From Pristionchus mayeri (taxonomy: Eukaryota; Nematoda; Chromadorea; Rhabditida; Neodiplogasteridae): a stretch of DNA of 64,000 bases. The notes below the pieces were generated by a model. It did not search any database. It was not told the origin of the DNA and saw only the letters and a program-made list of their open reading frames with translations. This document shows, piece after piece, positions 12,232-24,027 of the stretch. The position numbers and the translations under genes are program-made. Location: positions 19,158,001 through 19,222,000 of the forward strand of contig BTRK01000004.1 in NCBI GenBank assembly GCA_036245805.1, written 5' to 3'. The number at the start of each line of letters is the position of its first letter. The first letter of the stretch is position 1.

Positions 12232-14143
12232 ACACATGTATCATGAGTCAGTGGAGGAAAAAACCACACCCCGGGAACAATTCCCGACTTTTATTTTTTG
12301 TTTGGCTTCATATTGTTGTGGTAGCATACACTAGAGACAACTTCCCGAAAAATCTAGGTCATAAGTCCCAGATCCGGCTTTTAGGAATTTTCCGGTTTTA
12401 TAGCCGGCTCTACCGTAACTTAGCTCCAAGTTGTGCTACAGACGTGGCATTGGGCTCAAAATACGCAGAAAAATGAGTTGAACAACTTTTCTGTTAAGTG
12501 TGAAGCTGACTGCAAGAAGTGGGATTGCAAGTTCAAATAATATGGACGAAAAACTGAAATTCCAAGTATAAATAAAATCATAGCGTCTCGGTAAGGAGCA
12601 AAAAAGTGAATTTTATTGCACAGATTATGGAAGCTTGACTTCATAGACATATAGGAAAAATAGTAATCGGCAATTTTAGGGGGGGGGGGGCTTTTTTCGC
12701 AATTTTGCTCCGAAGGTCGAAAACATGAGATGTCAAATTTTGAAAAATTCTCATCTCGCAGATTTATAATTTCAATCGATCAGATCAGTCATTTTCTAGC
12801 ATTTCTCAATCAAAGAAGCTAGATGACGTTGAAAGAGCACGATATTTTTTCACTTCAAAAAAATCGATTTTCAACCCCCAAATTTGCAAAATTTGTGACC
12901 ATCCTGCTCAGGATTTACACAGCTCTGGAATTGAACTAGACGTGTAATTAATAGTAGTGACTAAGGTAAATACATACAACCATTATTGGCCCTCCAGTCG
13001 TTTCCATGCCCTTCATACATATGCCCGAACCAGCAAAATCGAGGCTGTCGAAATGCTTCATAATGATATTTTGAGTAAATTTCAAAGAATCCCCGCTATT
13101 TTCGATCACTGAAAATCATTTCGGGAGCAGAATATATGAAAAATTTTGGATTTGTTCTCATTTTCAAGACTGTTCTCAACTTCAAAATTTCGATGTTCAA
13201 AATTTTCATATTTTTTTTGAAAGAACAATTTACTGGTTTTCTCAGTGTTTCCTGTTTCTGCGGTCATGAAAATGATTTTTAGTGATCGAAAATAGCGGTG
13301 ATTCTTTGAAATTTACTCAAAATATCATTATGAAGCATTTCGACAGCCTCGATTTTGCTAGTTCGGGCATATGTATGAAGGGCATGGAAACGACTGGAGG
13401 GCCAATAATTGTTGTATGTATTTATCTTAGTCACTACTATTAATTACACGTCTAATTCAATTCCAGAGCCGTGTAAATCCTGAGCAGGATGGTCACGAAT
13501 TTTGCAAATTTGGGGGGTTGAAAATCGATTTTTTTGAAGTGAAAAAATATCGTGCTCTTTCAACGTCATCTAGCTTCTTTGATCGAGAAATGCTAGAAAA
13601 TGACTGATCTGATCGATTGAAATTATAAATCTGCGAGATGAGAATTTTTCAAAATTTGACATCTCATGTTTTCGACCTTCGGAGCAAAATTGCGAAAAAA
13701 GTCCCCCCTAAAATTGCCGATTACTATTTTTCCTATATGCCTATGAAGTCAAGCTTCCATAATCTGCAATAAAATTCACTGCGTTTGCTCCTTACCGAGA
13801 CGCTATGATTTTATTTATACTTGGAATTTCAGTTTTTCGTCCATATTATTTGAACTTGCAGTCCCACTTCTTGCAGTCAGCTTCACACTTAACAGAAAAG
13901 TTGTTCAACTCATTTTTCTGCGTATTTTGAGCCCAATGCCACGTCTGTAGCACAACTTGGAGCTAAGTTACGGTAGAGCCGGCTATAAAACCGGAAAATT
14001 CCTAAAAGCCGGATCTGGGACCTATGACCTAGCTTTTTCGGGAAGTTGTCTCTAGTGTATGCTACCACCACAATATGAAGCCAAACAAAAATAAAAGTCG
14101 GGAATTGTTCCCGCAGACCTTCACTGGCTCGTGATACCTGTGA
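12232..14143. mobile_element. foldback element 3 (TA-flanked, 1.9 kb)
   Basis: Palindrome of 1,912 bp with arms of about 940 bp centred near 13195, flanked by TA (12230-12231, 14144-14145). The ends ACACATGTATCATGAGTCAG and TCACAGGTATCACGAGCCAG belong to the same terminal family as foldback elements 1 and 2, and the outer ~200 bp (TTCCGGTTTTATAGCCGGCT region) resembles element 1. The apparent reading frames at 12027-12476 and 13910-14230 are the two arms of this palindrome, not genes. Confidence 0.78.
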
Positions 14144-14340
14144 TAAACTGCCAATAACGATGTGTTCGAGGTATAAGTTGCGAATTGGACTATGTGGATA
14201 TGATAACTGAAAACTACGATACTTTTTCAACGAATAATGAGCATTTTTTAGCTCTTCCCATTCTTTTCAATTATACTTCTTTATTCGTAGAAATTCAAAG
14301 ATTTAATCATTCAAATTGTCGAATATGTGTCAGAAAAACA

Positions 14341-14384
14341 GTTAATCATGATCATGGGTATGTACAAGTTAGATAAAAGGCGGG
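14341..14384 (+). promoter_or_regulatory. elongase B proximal promoter block
   Basis: TTAATCATGATCA (from 14342) and AGATAAAAGGCG (from about 14371), followed by the conserved leader TTCGTCTCTCG just before the ATG at 14422. Same arrangement as upstream of elongases A and C. Confidence 0.45.
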
Positions 14385-14421
14385 GGAAGTGAGAATTCTC
14401 GTTCCAGTAATTCGTCTCTCG

Positions 14422-17400
14422 ATGGTGTATACGGTAAATAACTCGACGTATCCCTGTGTGATCGCTGGTCATGGCAACCAGATGTACTACATTCCCTACG
14501 AGTACTCAGCACTCATCGGACCAGAATCATGGTGGCACGATAACGACCAGGCAAGACTTAATAAAAAAATCAATAAAAGCCAAATTATTCCCATTCTTAA
14601 GGAGGAAACGTATTTGGTCATTCAAGCCTACTGGCGCTACACGGTGCATATCGCGATTGCATACGTCCTGACGATTCACCTGATACAGAAGTAAGTGCCC
14701 CTGACCAGGCTACAAGCATATTCCAATGCTCAGGGTGATGGAGAGTCGGGAGGCTCTGCGACTAAAATGGCCCCTCATCGTGTGGAATTCAGTCCTTGCA
14801 ATCTTCTCGCTGGTGGGAATGATCAGAATGGGCGAGGAGTTCTTGTAAGCAAGCAGCACCTTCTCTAATCTGATACTTCTGCCATCAGACATGCGCTGCG
14901 TACTCATCCTCTCATCGACTCAATCACGTACAGTATGGATCCGTACCAACCCGCTGCCTTCTGGGGACTCTGCTTCGCATTTTCGAAAGTTTGTATTTCC
15001 TACACTTGAACAGCAATTTTCGTGCGAATTATGGGTGGATTGAGGGGGGTGTGCCAAATCGGCAACGACATAACGGCAAGCGACAAAACGGCAACGGAGC
15101 ATAACTCAGTGTAAAGTTGTCCTAGAACATCGGGAATGGTCTGTATCACATCACTAGATTTTCTACGTAATTATCAATAACATGATCTTTGATCTTTTGG
15201 AGGTTGACGACAAAACGGCAACGAGCCATAGCACCACTCTAAATGATCCCTCAGCTCTCGGGAAGGTACCAATCGAAAGCTAATGACTTGCACTATCCAT
15301 TCGACATCTGATAGTTGATCTTTGACCAACTGGCGACAAAACGGCAACAAGCCATACAATGATTCAGAATCATCCCACAGAGCTCAGATCGACACCAATC
15401 GATAGCTAATCACATGTTCTTTTTATTCGACATCTGATCTTTCATCTGTGACCAACCGACGACAAAACGGCAACGAGTCATATCTCCGTTAACTCGAGTT
15501 TCTGGATGATTCGGAGTAGTGTTTGGCTCGTTGCCGTTTTGTCGCCAATTTGTCAACGATCAAAGATCAGACGTCGAATGAATAGAGCAGACCATTTGCT
15601 ATCGATTGGTGTCGATCTGAGCGCTGTGGGATGATTCTGAATCGTTGTATGGCTTGTTGCCGTTTTCTCGCCAGTTGGTCAAAGATCAAATATCAGATGT
15701 CGAATGGATAGTGCAAGTCATTAGCTTTCGATTGGTACCTTCCCGAGAGCGGAGGGATCATTTAGAGTGGTGCTATGGTTCGTTGCCGTTTTGTCGTCAA
15801 CCTCCAAAAGATCAAAGATCATGTTATTGATAATTACGTAGAAAATCTAGTCTTGTGATACAGACCATTCCCAATGTTCTAGGACAACTTTACACTGAGT
15901 TATGCTCCGTTGCCGTTTTGTCGCTTGCCGTTACGTCGTTGCCGTTTTGTCGTAAATAAGCCGTGTTGCCGTTTTGTCACCCCCCCCCCGGATTGAGCTA
16001 TGCTAGCATGCTGATATTTCAGTTCTTCGAATTGGTGGATACGATATTCGTGGTTCTTCGTAAGAAGAAGCTCATTTTCCTCCACTGGTACCACCATGCA
16101 ATCGTCCTCGTCTACGTATGGCACGCGAGTGAGTATCAATCATATCGCTTGCGCCTCATTCGTCTATCCATATTATGAATGAATTGTGATTATTTTCTAG
16201 ACTTCATTCATTTTAAATTTTTAGTCAAAGACGGAACGGCAGCCGGTCGCTGGTTCGTCTTCATGAACTACTTCGTCCACACGCTCATGTATGCATACTA
16301 CGCAATTAGTGCCGGTGAGATCGTACATTCTTACAAAAAATGAAGCTAGAAGAATCTGAGGAGAGTCATTGCTTCTGTGCCAAAAAGATTTATTTTAATT
16401 ACTATTAGGTTGGTGAAAAAGTTTCGCAACAAAATCTCGATTACGGTTCTCGAGCTCTATCTTGCTTCGGTATCGAGGAACTGCCATGTGGTTTCTTGTA
16501 TAATATTAGTACATGTGTGCTCTATATAGCGCACACTACGTCGCTTCTCATCAATCATTAACACCAATGAGGGAGCATTCCAAAGTCTAAGAATTGGAAT
16601 TTCATTTTAACTTTTCGATTGATTACTACTCTTTGCACGGCAATAACGGCGCCTCTTCAACACCATTTTCCAGAAGTATGATGACTGTATATTCTAATGT
16701 GGCGAGTGGTCCGCATCAGCCTTAAAACAACTTGCCAAAATAGGCACGTATTCCGGAAATGCAGGGTATTGCGTCTGGCAGATTTAGAACATATTCACAT
16801 GAATTGTTGCTAGGAGAGCTTGGGGGTCACAAATTAAACACAATCAGAAGTTCATATCATGAGAATGCTACAATTGAAATTTTGTGAAGATTCACCTTTC
16901 CATTCGAAAGATTTCGTGATTTTGGTTTTTAACCACAAATTTTAATGACGAAATCGCTATTTTTCGCCTCACTGGTTATCCGCGGAAGCTCGAAACTCCC
17001 ATTTAACGTGTACAATAGAAGCATCCACCCATACTGATTAATTTCTATAAAGGGTGGGAGCTGTATGGGGTTCGTTTAGTTTTAGCGATGGTTTGTGTTG
17101 AAAACCCAAAATCATGGAGATTTCGCCAATTTTCATTTATCATTGTTTTTCTACTGAATGACTTTGGATCGATCGGATCTAAACTATTGGGGTGACCGGA
17201 AAGTTCGTATAATTTTTTGTTTTTATTTTTTATTCAATGCTTTACAATTCTCAGTGACCAATGTATGCCCCCTTCTTTCTCACTACCTCCCTCCAGCGAT
17301 TGGGCAGGGTCTCGATTCCTCTCTTCCAGAATCCGGGTTTCTTCGAGACCGCCCAGTTCACGAAAGCCCTCACAACTTCATCTCGATTCTTGATCTTCTT

Positions 17401-20400
17401 TCCTTTGCAGAAGTCAGAGAGAGAGCGGAAGCAGTGGTAGTCGCATGGGGAGAGATCCGGGGAATACGGTGGATGGGGAATCCTCCCGATCTTCAGCTCG
17501 TCCATTTTCTTCTGGGTCATCTTCGCTCGATGTGGGCGAGCATTGTCCATCAGAAGAAGAATTTTGCCCTGGTTCAGGAGTCTGGGAGGGACTCTGATCG
17601 CGACATCTTCCAGTTGTTCAGGGAAGAGGTCGGCATTGATGCTGGTGCCAGGGGCGAGGATCTCCCAGTAGATGGGACCGAGCACTGAGAAGAAGAAGCA
17701 GAGAAGCCTTCTTTCCGTGCTCTTCCTTCTTCGGGACGGGCGTGGGCTTCTCATCTGCATCCACCCATTGCAGTCTCCTCACAGGGTTATCGTACGTGAT
17801 CCACTTCTCATCTGTAGCGATGATGGAATTGACCCATCGAAGATTGGATCTACGATGGAGTAATTCCCGACAGACTTGAACACGATTTTTCAGCTGTTCG
17901 GGGGAGAGGTCATGGGGAATCACTTGTGGGAGTTTCGGCTTCTTCCCAGATCGATGGAGGATATCGGACACCGTTGATCTGGGAGTACCAGTATCCTTCT
18001 TCAACTCACGCACACTGGCCATGGGCTTGCGCTTCAGTGTGCGGAGAACGAGAGGCTGATCGAGGGAGGGAGGGCGTCCAGAGCGGAGTTGATCATCGAG
18101 ACCAAATTTCTTGAAGCGGGAGAACCACTTATAGCAGAAGGGTATGGAGGGGGCGTCAGCTCCTTCCGACTGGGCCAGGGCAGAGTGGGCCTCCTTCACG
18201 GATCGGCCAAGACGGTAGTAATGAAGTGAAACTGCTCGGAGGTAGAGATGGGAGTCCATCACAAGAATCAATGTAGCAACTAGGAGACTGATTAAATCCT
18301 CTCACTACTCAACGTCAGAATGATGCAATACATTGTTGACAAACAGATTGCGCAATCACTGCATCGCGAACTGATCGCGAACTGACTTTTTTCCGAATCA
18401 TTATACGAACTTTCCGGACACCCCAATAATAATTGTAATTACTTAACCCTACCTCAAATAATGCCCAAATGGTATGTGATACATGAGATGCATTTACAAG
18501 AAAATATCCAAAATCTCTTGTTGCGAAACTTTTGCACCAACCTAATAGAACGCAATATCCGACCGGATCGGAATAGACTTGGCACAGGCCGAAAATTAGA
18601 ATTCTTTCTGACTTCACCAGTAGGTCGGCCACGACGAGGGAAGCCGACGAGCATCGCCAGATTTTCGATCCGCATCCGCGCGCGCGGGGGCGCGGATCTT
18701 GAAAAAACTACAGTAATCCTCGAATTTTTTTAAATAAACAAAAGTTGGACGACTTTTCCCAATCGGTGTAATATATCTTGAAAATCGATTTAAAATTGTA
18801 TTTCACCAATTGGGAAAAGTCGTCCAACTTTTGCACTCACTTACAGTAACCCAAAAATTACACCATAATTGATTCGTAATTCATTTTGACTAACTTAGTG
18901 GAATTTTTAATTCGCGCCTTTCACCTGAAGGATGTATCTGCTCAAGCAGAACCTCGATCAGCAATAAAATTTGTGGAAGTTGTTCGAAAATTTCTGGGGA
19001 ATTGCATTCATGTCCGAAATAAAAGTGAAATTATCGATTTCCGGAGTTACGTGGAATCTGATTGAAAAACTCCTCGGAGTAAAAAAGTGTTAGAATTTGT
19101 CAAGGAACACAGCGCCCCTACAGCCGCAGTGATTGGGATCGATTAAAAAAATTTCGAGGATTACTGTAGTTTTTTCAAGATCCGCGCCCCCGCGCGCGCG
19201 GATGCGGATCGAAATTCTGGCGATGCTCGTCGGTTTCCCTCGTCGAGTACTACCTATTGGTGAAGTCAGAAGGAATTCGAATTTTCGGCCTGTGCCAAGT
19301 CGCTGAAGAAATATGTTGATTTTCTCAGATAGTCTGTTATAGGTTGGTCCATAAGTCTTTTCCCTTTTGGGGTGTGCAATTCGATTTCACCTAAAATTGT
19401 TCCAGTAAAAGCGAATTGCCTGACTCCAAAGCATTATATAAGGGTACGCTCGAACTTCATTATGATATAGTAGAATTAAATCATGGCTTTAGAGTTTCCG
19501 AAAAATTGACCGTTCATTACAAATAATATTTCGTTGATATTTTCCATTTTGTTTGATCAGCTAGCATTCAGTGGAGAACAATTGCTGTACCACTTCTTGT
19601 GCATGAATGGAAAGCCCGTTAGTTTCTTTTTCTAAAAGTGTGTAGGACCATGTGCTGACATTGCGACATTCCGAAATACAGGCATGGAAATTCCAATATG
19701 AGCGATGCAATGCTGCTGTAACAATCAGAACTCCTGATCCAAGGACCGCAGATCTTGGCTTCTATGTAGGGGCGCTACTTTCAATTACTATTGTGGCACA
19801 CTATTATACAAATATTTAAGCGCATGTCTCATTCATCTTTCAAAGCAAAACTATTTTGAAAAATATAATCAAACGGCAAAAAAAGTCAAAAATTCAATTT
19901 CTGGGGTGTTCGAAAAGATTCGATTTCGTGACGAAAGAGGATTTCCCGAATTTTGCCCTTTTAATATATTATTGGTGAAAGGTGGCTTGCATGTTTAACC
20001 TCAAAATCCCGAATCATCTATCGATGCTGAAAATGAAGATGATTTGAAAATGGGCATTTCCATAACCAAATATCCATGTTGTATCAATGAGTTGTGTAGA
20101 TTTTGAAAGGACTATTACTACAAACACGAAAACGTGAATGTAAACTCAATATAGATTCGTGGATGTATAGAATTGTGACGCCTATGTATGTTGGTTCGAA
20201 CATATCGTGTATTAAACTCACTATCGTTGTGTTAAGCAGTACTAAACTTATTTAAGTAGTACCAGTTTTACCCCATCTTTCAAGGGATGTTCGGGTTAAA
20301 TAGTGTTTTGAGAACTACGAATACCACGCTATACAATGATCACATGAAAGTAGCCAAGTGTCAGATTTCCGTAGAGCACAAGTCGAAACAAAAGTAACTC

Positions 20401-21328
20401 TATTTTTACACCTCGGTGCATTTGGCTTTCCCTTATGATAACAATACTGAAAATATAGGCTTGACCCAATGTGCGTTAAAGAGAGTGTCGATGCACTCAC
20501 TGGATGCATCAAACAATATGAGAATTGGTTGAAAGTAAGGGCTGTCAAATCCAAAAATATTTAATTGCGGAAAAGGAAAAAGACTTATGGATTTGTTCCT
20601 CCTTGCGTCAGCAACCAAGGGCAGATAAAAATTAATAAAAATATTTGCAATTTCTAACACGGTAAATGCATTCCATGTAGGAAAAATTAGTGTAGATTAT
20701 AAAAATCACGTGATTTTTATTTCGCTCATTCCTCCACTTAGGGGCGATAATTGCTTATCTGCTTATAAAATCTGCTGCATCACACAACATTACGTGTTAT
20801 AGTGAACATTCGCTAATTAAATTACCTCTCTCGATCTCACATGTGCCAAACAAAATTTAGTTCCGTCTTACCTATTGGGCGTATGCAAATTCAATCTAAA
20901 TGTGAAAAATAAGAAGTCGGAGTTCCGAGTAATGAAAATGTTGGATAATTCAACGTAAATACTTCATGAATAGTGTCCCTGTACTGCACAGGTTGTACAT
21001 CCAAATTTCAGCTGGATTTCGTCTTCCTCGTCAGTTGTCGATGACGATCACCACTCTGCAAACCACTCAGATGTTCATCGGAGTTGCCATCTCATTCATC
21101 GTCTTCTACTGCAAACTACAAGGAATGGTTAGCGTTTTTCCATTTAGAATTTATCAATCGAAAGGGAAAATATTATCATTGTTTCGCACATCAATGCCAT
21201 TTCAGACGGTGCAGCACACTTACGAGAACCTCTACTTCTGCTTCGCCATTTACGTTTCATTCGCTGTGCTCTTCTCTAACTTCTTCAACAAATCATATCT
21301 CAAAGAGGACAAGAGTAAAATCGAATAA
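14422..21328 (+). CDS. fatty-acid elongase B (ELO family)
   Basis: Paralogue of elongase A with the same eight exons and phases: 14422-14550, 14602-14690, 14734-14844, 14889-14988, 16023-16128, 16225-16314, 21012-21127, 21206-21328; 287 aa. Histidine box HWYHH in exon 5, [15 protein letters not shown] before it, and C-terminal [14 protein letters not shown]. All exons are open and all junctions in phase, so it appears functional. Intron 1 starts GC (CAG/GCAAGA) and ends AAG. Intron 4 contains the 946-bp foldback at 15044-15989; intron 6 has grown to 4.7 kb by insertion of nested mariners and palindromes (16405-19305 and probably on to about 20600). Expected ER membrane enzyme of very-long-chain or polyunsaturated fatty-acid synthesis; substrate preference cannot be read from the sequence. 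Confidence 0.93.
15044..15989. mobile_element. foldback element with CGACAAAACGGCAACG units
   Basis: Inserted in intron 4 of elongase B with a 7-bp direct duplication GGATTGA (15037-15043, 15990-15996). It begins with a G run and ends with a C run. Each arm is a row of ~125-bp units, each opening with CGACAAAACGGCAACG (for example about 15212, 15332, 15460; mirrored in the right arm) and containing GATCTTTGATC or GATCTTTGACC. The arms meet near 15520. No coding capacity. Confidence 0.75.
17187..18426 (-). mobile_element. mariner element, copy 1
   Basis: 1,240-bp mariner with ends TTGGGGTGACCGGAAAGTTC and TTGGGGTGTCCGGAAAGTTC, flanked by TA (17185-17186, 18427-18428). It is nested in an older mariner and closely related to the copy at 44793-46036 and to the relic at 1-536. 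It carries one broken transposase gene on the minus strand. Confidence 0.92.
17251..18271 (-). pseudogene. mariner transposase, frameshifted
   Basis: Two overlapping frames (17618-18271 and 17251-17760) make up a mariner transposase of about 340 aa. The N-terminal part has the helix-turn-helix regions ([27 protein letters not shown]). The catalytic aspartates lie in [16 protein letters not shown] and LSPCDYH, the last two spaced as DD34D. A 2-bp deletion near 17700 breaks the frame, and relative to copy 2 a 6-bp in-frame deletion removes two residues after FKK. Inactive as written. Confidence 0.88.
18577..19305. repeat. palindromic repeat with nested inner palindrome
   Basis: The outer inverted arms begin GACTTGGCACAGGCCG and contain a GC-rich CGCGCGCGGGGGCGCGG stretch (18677-18695; mirrored about 19182-19200). 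An inner ~105-bp palindrome (about 18733-18840) has ends AGTTGGACGACTTTTCCC, perhaps a separate small insertion. No clear target duplication. Within elongase B intron 6. Confidence 0.6.
19342..20602. mobile_element. possible ancient mariner (weak)
   Basis: AGGTTGGTCCATAAGTCTTT at 19344 resembles a mariner terminal repeat; about 1.2 kb on, AAAAGGAAAAAGACTTATGG (20572-20591) mirrors its inner part, but the outer bases are lost. Interior frames are short and show no firm transposase motif. The rest of this intron (to 21011) shows nothing else. Confidence 0.35.
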
Positions 21329-21694
21329 ACTATTGTGTATATCTCAGATTATCACCCACTTCCATTTCCACAGAAAATAGTAAACATGAACTAATCCTCA
21401 GCATACGTAGAATTAGCATAATACTAGTTAAAAAGTTGCAAAAATTGTGAAAGTGATTTGTTATTTCATTTAAACATACCTCCGATAAATTATTCAAAGT
21501 TGTGGCACTGGACTGACAAAGATGAGAAAATCGTTCAAAATGGACACAAGGAAGATTCGACTGCTCAAAGACCAAGTACTTTCCTGAATCAAGTTAAAAT
21601 GAAAAGAGGCACTAGCTGCTTGTCCGTGTCTGAACACAAAATGTTACATCAACCTATAATTATCTCGTTTACTTATTTTAATGATTTAGCGGAA

Positions 21695-22987
21695 TTATTT
21701 AAGAATTGAGGATTCAACAACAATAGTTGGCGGCTCGACTTTCTCTGCCTGGACGAGTCGGCCAATGCAAGGAATTGCACGGAGTTCTTGTCTAATTGCT
21801 TGTCGATAGGCAGTACTCGTGAAGTAGAGAACGATGCAGTTGAGTGAGACTGCCGAGTTGACAGGGATTCCAGTGAGGTCCAAAGCAACGAAGAATGCGT
21901 GACCTGATTGTCGTAAATTATAGGAAAAGGTGTACAAGCACAGCTTTTAAAATTTTCGCTTTCGCGTGAAGGACCAGCGAGACAAACGGAATATTTATAC
22001 CCTAATATAATTCTATTTTTGCCTGTTAATTTGAGTCCATGCCGAACGAAGTTGAATGTGAGCATGGAAGAAAGCCACCCAAGAATGATTACAGACATCA
22101 CGGCAAAGATGGAACGAAACAGGCGGCGATCTTGACTGAAGGTCGCTGGAAATTAACACATACAATAACAGTTTTCTTCTCCATCTTTGCGATCACCTGC
22201 GTGTCTCAGCTTCCTCCATACTGCATAGTAAACGATGAGAGACATGACAATTACCGCAAATGTGATGCTTCCCCAGACCTTCTTTGCATTGCCCTGATAC
22301 ATTTCAGGCGGGCTGCATACAACGATTCTCAAATTAATTTATGAGTGTGGATTCAGTAAAATTTTGAATACTCTTCTTCGAAATAATAGTACGCGGAAGC
22401 ATGATGAAGTGTAGCATAGGCAACAATTGCGGAGCAGTGGCACTTGAAAAGTTCGATTATGATGTGGAATTGTCGTCAAATACCATCAAATATTGTCTTG
22501 TGTCCTTCACAAGATAGTACTGCTGGAAGTAAACCGCAATGAATCGATCGATTGCGATTAGAAGAACTAATATTACTCCCGCATTCAAGCCTACGTTGGG
22601 AATTGTCTAAATCAAAATTGACCATGAACAATGCAAATATTTTGTAAACCTGAAATAAGCAGCATCTTGAACTGGGCATCCCTACATCTCGTAGGAACTG
22701 AGGAACAATCTTCGTAAGCTGACCGAGCTGGGAGAAAAGTTATGGAAAGATAATTAATTTGAGCACGAAACCACGTGCAAAATGTCCGATAGAGCACAAA
22801 TAGCGATGAGAATATTACAGCTACTGTGGAGATTCCTGAAGAATCGGTAATATTTTTACCGAGAAAAGTATTTGCCGGCTCACTTTGATCTTATCGTAGC
22901 AGCGATGAGGATCGAATTCGTGATGCAGCCGGAAATTGTAAGAAAAGCAAAGAGAATCGCAAGAATGCGAAGGGCGTCTAACTCCAT
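21695..22987 (-). CDS. 7TM receptor, srsx-like
   Basis: Rhodopsin-type nematode receptor, probably a chemoreceptor in sensory neurons. Exon 1 (22987-22884) encodes MELDALRILAILF and TM1 ending NSILIAATIRSK. Exon 2 starts at 22835 with NLHSSCNILIAICALSDILH (TM2). A later exon has TM3 with LIAIDRFIAVYF, an IDR version of the DRY motif. TM5 lies in WGSITFAVIVMSLIVYYAVW (about 22310-22200), TM6 in RRLFRSIFAVMSVIILGW (about 22130-22050), TM7 in NSAVSLNCIVLYFTSTAYR (about 21860), then a C-tail to a stop at 21695. The TM2 CNILIAICAL and TM5-adjacent CSPP motifs fit the srsx family. Inner exon limits are approximate. Tail-to-tail with elongase B. Confidence 0.75.
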
Positions 22988-24027
22988 CGAATGTGCAAAG
23001 CTGCAATGCTTAAGTGTAGCTCAGAAATGGTATTAGACACTGATGTTCTTTTGATTGAAGCACCTATGATCTACCTGTAATCCTATGAACGACCTTTCCA
23101 AATATTATGCGCAGGTGTGTCGCGAAATACTGTCTCAATCTATGACGATTATTAAATTTGTCTAGGAAGAAAGTTAATAGAGTCTCTTTCTGGCAAGCAT
23201 TCTGGCATACCAAGAACAATTCGAGAATACAAATACATTTTAGGTAATCATTCCAGCAAAATATCAGAACAACTGAACGAATGTCGCACTATGGAGGAAA
23301 TTGTAAAGAAAATACCGAAAATCGATCACACAATTTGGAAAGTATTTGGAGGAAGCAGCTGGTCGCCTTCACATGCAATGCATTGTTCGAATCATCGTGA
23401 GATTTATTCAATACACTAGTCCGGCTGCCCCCCGCCTTCGGCGGGGGCCCCGTCCTAGCGGAGTAGGTTTCGCAATGACTCGTTCCGAAACGTGTTGACG
23501 CGCGATCTCTCTCCCTCCTCATTTCGCAACTATTTCGCAATCCGGACAGACGGACAGACACACACTGCGCTTTATATATAGGTATAGATATTTCCCTAGC
23601 ACATTTACAACAAAATGTTTCACTTCTAAACAACACATTGCAAAAGCTAAGTTCCTATACTGGAAAATAATGGAACTCCGAGATTTGGAATATGAGCTAC
23701 CATTGCTGTGGCACTGCTGAAATAGAACAAAACCTCATAACAATCTTAAAATTCTCTTACTTGTTCTATAAAAATGGAAGTGAATTCCTCCAATGCACTG
23801 AATTGCAGCTGCTGATCCGAATGCAATCTTCCATTTGTACGGAGATCCCTCCAATTATCTGTTCAAATGAGCACAGTAAAATGCCACTTTGACGTTAAAA
23901 AGAGGCGCTCTGTCACATTTGATGGTCACCATAATAACATACTCCCTGTTCGTAAATGGGCCCAGAAAATCAGACAGAGCGCATTAAATATCTTAAATAA
24001 ATATAAATATGTATTAAATATATCGCA
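22988..24027. other. intergenic, receptor to transporter
   Basis: No gene is supported apart from the short repeat at 23415-23590. Positions 23090-23300 contain a short open stretch that could be a transposon remnant, but nothing diagnostic. Confidence 0.4.
23415..23590. repeat. short GC-rich interspersed repeat (SINE-like)
   Basis: Strikingly GC-rich against its AT-rich surroundings. It contains a strong hairpin CCCCCGCCTTCGGCGGGGG (about 23428-23446), and ends CGGACAGACGGACAGACACA followed by a TATATATAGGTATAGAT tail, a layout typical of retrotransposon 3' ends. A SINE or a truncated LINE tail is the best guess. Confidence 0.4.

Larger units (their letters stand above)
16405..18545. mobile_element. 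degenerate mariner, interrupted by a second mariner
   Basis: Terminal repeats TTAGGTTGGTGAAAAAGTTT (16405) and its complement ending CACCAACCTAA (18545), flanked by TA (16403-16404, 18546-18547). About 900 bp of its own sequence remain with only fragments of transposase-like reading frame. The younger mariner at 17187-18426 sits inside it. Lies in intron 6 of elongase B. Confidence 0.85.

Noticed and set aside
12027..12476. 149-aa forward frame, mirrored by 13910-14230 (-)
   Set aside because: It crosses repeat units and one arm of a palindrome; the two frames are the same repeat read in both arms.
17158..17688. 176-aa plus-strand frame over the mariner
   Set aside because: Antisense to the conserved DD34D transposase region.
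23425..23447. GC hairpin as a bacterial-type terminator or sign of contamination
   Set aside because: Flanks and neighbouring genes are clearly nematode, there is no U-tract, and it forms part of a repeat-like block.
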